Part shown: piece by piece, positions 5,308 to 7,727 of the stretch
Layout of the letters: each line of letters starts with the position of its first letter
Position numbering within the stretch: the first letter of the stretch is position 1
NCBI GenBank assembly: GCA_964473335.1
Contig: CAYYOO010000061.1
Span: 1-7,727 of the forward strand
Length of the DNA: 7,727 bases
Direction: 5' to 3'
DNA from: CAYZTD01 sp964473335
GTDB lineage: Archaea > Thermoplasmatota > E2 > DHVEG-1
Program-made: the position numbers and the translations under genes
The notes under the pieces: model-generated
Databases searched by the model: none
What the model saw: only the letters and a program-made list of their open reading frames with translations
Told to the model about the DNA's origin: nothing

Positions 5308-5844
5308 TTATTCACCTCTGCTAATTCTGTATACTCCATCTTGATAGACTCTGATATCTCTTCTTTTTACTGCTGTTGCCCTTTCAATGTTTGCTACGGT
5401 TTGCCCTACTTTTTCTTTGTCCACTCCAGAAACTGTTACACTGTCACCTTTGCTTTCTACTTTTACTCCTTCTAGGATCTTTGCTTTTCTAGGTGCTCTT
5501 TCACCTAGAAAGTTTTGAATTAAGAAATAATCTTCTTCAACTGAAGTTTTAATTGGAAAATGTGAAAAAACTGTTTTCATTTGATATTCAAAACCTTGTG
5601 AGACTCCTTGTACCATGTTTTTGAGGTGTGATTCAAATGTACCAATGAGTGCTTTTTGTTTTCTTCGAACATTTTTAGCTTTAACAACTATTTTATCATT
5701 TTCAATTTTAATATCTACTTTTGGATGGAAAAACTCTCTTGATAACTCGCCCTTTTCTCCTTTAATTGTAATCAGTTTATTATCTATTGAAGCGTTTACA
5801 TTTTCTGGTATTTTGATTTCTTTTTTAATTTCTGGTATTTTCAT
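5308..5844 (-). CDS. rpl6: Large subunit ribosomal protein uL6 (L6)
   Basis: Located near the factor-binding region of the 50S subunit. The 178 residues match archaeal uL6 (about 175-185). The two tandem alpha-beta domains can be followed: IPENVNASIDNKLITIKGEKG at about 12-32 opens the first. The second has NFLGERAPRKAKI at 111-123, with VTVSGVDKEKVGQTVANIE at 136-154 and RRDIRVYQDGVYRI at 161-174 completing it. These motifs are clearly archaeal-type. The ATG follows a near-perfect GAGGTGAT site that overlaps the uS8 stop. The stop lies 2 bases before the eL32 ATG, and the last uL6 codons (AGA GGT GAA) contain the next ribosome binding site. Confidence 0.97.
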   Translation of the reverse strand: MKIPEIKKEIKIPENVNASIDNKLITIKGEKGELSREFFHPKVDIKIENDKIVVKAKNVRRKQKALIGTFESHLKNMVQGVSQGFEYQMKTVFSHFPIKTSVEEDYFLIQNFLGERAPRKAKILEGVKVESKGDSVTVSGVDKEKVGQTVANIERATAVKRRDIRVYQDGVYRISRGE

Positions 5845-5855
5845 CTGTCATCACC

Positions 5856-6245
5856 TCAGTAGATATATGCTAGAAGTTTCCCTCCAATTCCATTTTTTCT
5901 TGCTTCATCCTGGGATAGAATTCCTTTTGTTGTGGTAAGAATTAATAATCCAAAATGTTGAGCTGGAAGGTATCTTGATTCCCATTTATCGAGATCTTCA
6001 TTTTTTATTGGGTATCTTGGTTTTATAACACCGCAGCTGTTGATATTTCCATTTAGATCTACTTGAAAGACACCTGCCTTTCCGTCGTCTGTATACTCAA
6101 AAGCTTTGATGTATCCTTTTTCTTTGAGCAGATTCAATACTCCGCCAATAAGCTTTGATGACGGCTGTATGTTGCATACTCCTTTTCCTCTTAATTCTGC
6201 GTTTTTCATGGAAGATAATGCATTTGCTAGTGGATCATTTAACAT
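5856..6245 (-). CDS. rps8: Small subunit ribosomal protein uS8 (S8)
   Basis: Primary 16S rRNA-binding protein of the 30S platform. From the chosen ATG it has 129 residues, the normal archaeal length of about 130. The start MLNDPLANALSSMKNAE is the family's typical N-terminus (D-P-L-A-N-A-L-S...N). The conserved GGVLNLLKEKGYI lies at about 34-46. The C-terminal half contains RYLPAQHFGLLILTTTKGIL at 91-110, followed by SQDEARKNGIGGKLLAYIY, which are strongly conserved archaeal uS8 motifs. The TGA stop sits at the front of the GAGGTGAT ribosome binding site of uL6, leaving 11 bases between the two genes. Confidence 0.97.
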   Translation of the reverse strand: MLNDPLANALSSMKNAELRGKGVCNIQPSSKLIGGVLNLLKEKGYIKAFEYTDDGKAGVFQVDLNGNINSCGVIKPRYPIKNEDLDKWESRYLPAQHFGLLILTTTKGILSQDEARKNGIGGKLLAYIY

Positions 6246-6252
6246 ATTTTTT

Positions 6253-6259
6253 CCTCCTT
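6253..6259 (-). promoter_or_regulatory. Ribosome binding site that fixes the uS8 start
   Basis: The minus strand reads AAGGAGG here, with 7 bases before the ATG at 6245. The reading frame of uS8 stays open upstream for 29 more codons to an ATG at 6332, but that stretch overlaps uS14 in another frame and lacks uS8 homology. This site therefore decides for the shorter product beginning MLNDPLANAL. Confidence 0.85.
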
Positions 6260-6261
6260 GA

Positions 6262-6417
6262 TTATGAAAATTTTTTAAAACCCAGTTCTTCGGCTTTTTC
6301 TCTGAAGCATTGTCTGCAGATATGTAGACCATATGCCTTTATCAGCCCTCTTTTGCGTCCGCATCTTTCACAGCCTTCGATTCTTCCGTAGATTTTCTTT
6401 TTCTCTTTTATCTTCAT
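6262..6417 (-). CDS. rps14: Small subunit ribosomal protein uS14, zinc-binding type (S14/S29e)
   Basis: A short gene of 51 codons, found by reading the minus strand from the ATG that overlaps the uL5 stop (ATGA). It carries two CxxC pairs, C16-x2-C19 and C34-x2-C37, that form the zinc ribbon of C-plus type uS14. The family motif GRKRGLIKAYGLHICRQCFR spans residues 20-39. The sequence ends EELGFKKFS, as in other archaeal uS14/S29e proteins. The length of about 50 residues is normal. It sits in its expected place between uL5 and uS8, in the head of the 30S subunit. A 16-base spacer to uS8 contains a strong ribosome binding site. Confidence 0.97.
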   Translation of the reverse strand: MKIKEKKKIYGRIEGCERCGRKRGLIKAYGLHICRQCFREKAEELGFKKFS

Positions 6418-6956
6418 TCTATGACCTCCACATTGTATTTATCTTTGAAAAATTCAATTGTTTCTTCTCTAGTGACTCTGTGTTTATGTGGAATATGTCT
6501 TTTTGCAATACGTCTTTTTTTGATTCTATAGCCTGGTTTTTCCATAGTTATACAGACATCCATTCCAAAGATGCCGATGTTTGGATCGTATTTCTGTGAT
6601 TTAAATAAAGTATGATCAGGTATTCCAAATGAAAGATTTCCTTGATCATCAAATGAGTAATCGGCAATTTTTCCGTCTCTAGTGCTTAGAGCCTGTTTTA
6701 AAAATTCATCTGCATTTTTGCTTCTTAAGGTAACTTTACAACCTATAGGCATTCTTTTTCTAAGAGCTAAATCTTTGTTTGTGGTCTTAGAAAGGGTTTG
6801 AACTGGTTTTTGATTAGTTATATTTTTGATTACTTTTTCTGCTTTTTTTAGTCTTTCCCCTGCTTCACCAACGCCTATGTTCACTGTAATTTTTTCTATT
6901 TTTGGTTTTAGGGTCTTTTTACTTTTTTTAACCTTTTTTTCTTTTTTAGCTGTCAT
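6414..6956 (-). CDS. rpl5: Large subunit ribosomal protein uL5 (L5)
   Basis: Binds 5S rRNA in the central protuberance of the 50S subunit. It has 180 residues with the classic archaeal uL5 signature: IEKITVNIGVGEAGERLKKAEK at about 20-41, then NQKPVQT at 48-54, and IGCKVTLR at 71-78. The later FGIPDH at 110-115 and FGMDVCITMEKPGYRI at 130-145 also match. Residues 1-18 are an unusually lysine-rich extension before the conserved start, where many archaeal relatives begin much closer to the IEK motif. The ATG overlaps the eS4 stop and is preceded by GAGGTGA inside eS4, so this start is well supported. The stop in turn overlaps the uS14 start by 4 bases. Confidence 0.97.
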   Translation of the reverse strand: MTAKKEKKVKKSKKTLKPKIEKITVNIGVGEAGERLKKAEKVIKNITNQKPVQTLSKTTNKDLALRKRMPIGCKVTLRSKNADEFLKQALSTRDGKIADYSFDDQGNLSFGIPDHTLFKSQKYDPNIGIFGMDVCITMEKPGYRIKKRRIAKRHIPHKHRVTREETIEFFKDKYNVEVIE

Positions 6957-7669
6957 TGAACTTTCACCTCAGGGATCTTTATTGTAGGTTTGTTTTTACC
7001 TATAGGAAAAACATAGCTTTGCAGTGTTGTAAATTCTTTTTCTCCTTTCATAACAGATATATTAGATTTAGAAGAAGAAATTATATCAGTTTTTTCTATG
7101 TTGGCTATTTCACCAATGTGGCTTCCGCCAGTGATCATAGATACGTTTCCCTTTTTAAACTCATATTTATCAACTATCTTATCATCTTTCAGATTGATCT
7201 TTAAAACATCGCCTGTGTTAAATTCGTCTTTTTTTACTAATCTGTTTTTTCCATCATGTAGGTTTAGTTGTTTTTTGCCTTCTTTCAAAATCTTTTTGTT
7301 CTGTATGCGACATAGTTTCCAGGTTGAGTCTTTTGATGAAATCTCGACAAGGGTAAGTTTTCCTTTTCTATCAAATAGAACGCGATAATCTTTTTTTAGT
7401 TTAGGAAGCGATACTACATCCATGAGTCCAACTGGATACTTATAATCTTTTTTTGTTTTACCGTCGACAAGTATATCTCCGTTTGATATGATTTTCTTGG
7501 TTTCTCTTAGAGTATCAGCTAGATGTAGGTTATCTCTTATGATATATGATAATGGAATGGATTTTTTTATTGGATGTGGTCCTGCTGATGGTTTTACAGC
7601 CCATTTTCTTTCTTTTCTTCTTATCCTTTGAGCTCTAGGTGCGTTTAATCGTTTCATATGGTTGCTCAT
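6953..7669 (-). CDS. rps4e: Small subunit ribosomal protein eS4 (S4e)
   Basis: Structural protein of the archaeal 30S subunit, absent from bacteria. The 238 residues match the family's usual length of about 235-260. The basic N-terminus (KRLNAPRAQRIRRKERKWAVKP, about residues 6-27) is typical, with the conserved GPHP at 30-33. An S4-type RNA-binding domain follows at about 40-100 (LADTLRETKKIISNGDILVDG region). A KOW-like segment lies near 174-207, with GGSHIG at 181-186. The ATG chosen has AAGGAGG 8 bases upstream. An internal methionine at residue 5 (NHMKRL) is a less likely start. The stop overlaps the uL5 start as ATGA (4 bases), and the codons for EV near the end form the uL5 ribosome binding site, which suggests translational coupling. 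Confidence 0.96.
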   Translation of the reverse strand: MSNHMKRLNAPRAQRIRRKERKWAVKPSAGPHPIKKSIPLSYIIRDNLHLADTLRETKKIISNGDILVDGKTKKDYKYPVGLMDVVSLPKLKKDYRVLFDRKGKLTLVEISSKDSTWKLCRIQNKKILKEGKKQLNLHDGKNRLVKKDEFNTGDVLKINLKDDKIVDKYEFKKGNVSMITGGSHIGEIANIEKTDIISSSKSNISVMKGEKEFTTLQSYVFPIGKNKPTIKIPEVKVQ

Positions 7670-7727
7670 CTATTTTTCCTCCTTTTTTGAGCTGCTTTTT
7701 TTAGATGATGTTTTCTTTTTTGTAGTT
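7670..7727 (-). CDS. Probable ribosomal protein uL24 (L24), C-terminal tail only
   Basis: Only the last 18 codons and a TAG stop are in the window, reading TTKKKTSSKKSSSKKEEK. The stop codon is directly followed by the ATG of the eS4 gene with no base between, and the last codons (AAG GAG GAA) supply the AAGGAGG ribosome binding site of eS4. The identification rests on position: in archaeal spc operons the gene before eS4 is normally uL24. A lysine- and serine-rich tail fits an RNA-binding ribosomal protein but is not diagnostic. The tail itself cannot prove the family, because the KOW domain that would define uL24 lies outside the window. Confidence 0.6.
   Translation of the reverse strand, partial: TTKKKTSSKKSSSKKEEK

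Noticed and set aside
6246..6332. Upstream ATG extending uS8 by 29 codons
   Set aside because: The extension overlaps uS14 in another frame and lacks uS8 homology; the AAGGAGG site and the conserved MLNDPLANAL start favour 6245.
1..7727. CRISPR array, insertion sequence, tRNA, rRNA or defence system
   Set aside because: No regularly spaced direct repeats, terminal inverted repeats, transposase motifs or tRNA-like structures were seen; nearly all DNA is accounted for by housekeeping genes.

Overview
This window is a stretch of archaeal, euryarchaeal-type chromosome, and every gene I can support lies on the minus strand. From the right edge leftwards, in transcription order, it holds most of an archaeal spc-type ribosomal protein operon: the tail of a probable uL24, then eS4, uL5, uS14, uS8, uL6, eL32, eL19, uL18, uS5 and uL30. 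After uL30 come a 69-residue protein of unknown function, RNA polymerase subunit K, ribosomal protein uS2, a TraB/PrgY-family membrane protein, and perhaps the first codons of another gene at the left edge. The presence of eS4, eL32, eL19 and RpoK, the zinc-type uS14, and Shine-Dalgarno sequences of the GAGGTGA type all point to Archaea. The uS5 sequence and the helix-hairpin-helix extension on eL32 resemble the Halobacteria and related methanogen side of Euryarchaeota. The DNA is AT-rich and the proteins are lysine-rich, with no obvious bias toward acidic residues, so a typical haloarchaeon is unlikely. The exact lineage is a guess. A run of exactly 100 N suggests a draft or metagenome scaffold.

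Right part (about 2561-7727): eleven ribosomal genes are packed with gaps of 0-16 bases or overlaps of 1-4 bases. Several ribosome binding sites are written into the last codons of the preceding gene. This looks like one polycistronic, translationally coupled unit whose promoter lies outside the window. uL30 is broken by the 100-N gap. Both known ends are uL30 sequence, but roughly 90 residues are missing, so the gap size is a placeholder and too small.

Middle (about 1983-2560): here the usual archaeal order (uL30, uL15, secY) is replaced. A convincing archaeal TATA box drives a 69-residue orphan protein. A T-rich terminator-like stretch follows, then a second likely promoter, then rpoK with a TTG start (59 codons), then rps2. 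The rpoK-rps2 pair is the usual tail of the archaeal uS13/RpoD/uL13/RpoN cluster, so this locus appears to join two partial ribosomal clusters.

Left part (1-1313): a TraB-family protein with a soluble N-terminal domain and C-terminal membrane segments follows rps2 after a T-run. No CRISPR array, mobile element, tRNA or rRNA is visible. I see no novel multi-gene system. The points most worth a second look are the orphan small protein, the rearranged end of the spc operon, the HhH-eL32 architecture, and the lysine-rich extensions on several ribosomal proteins.
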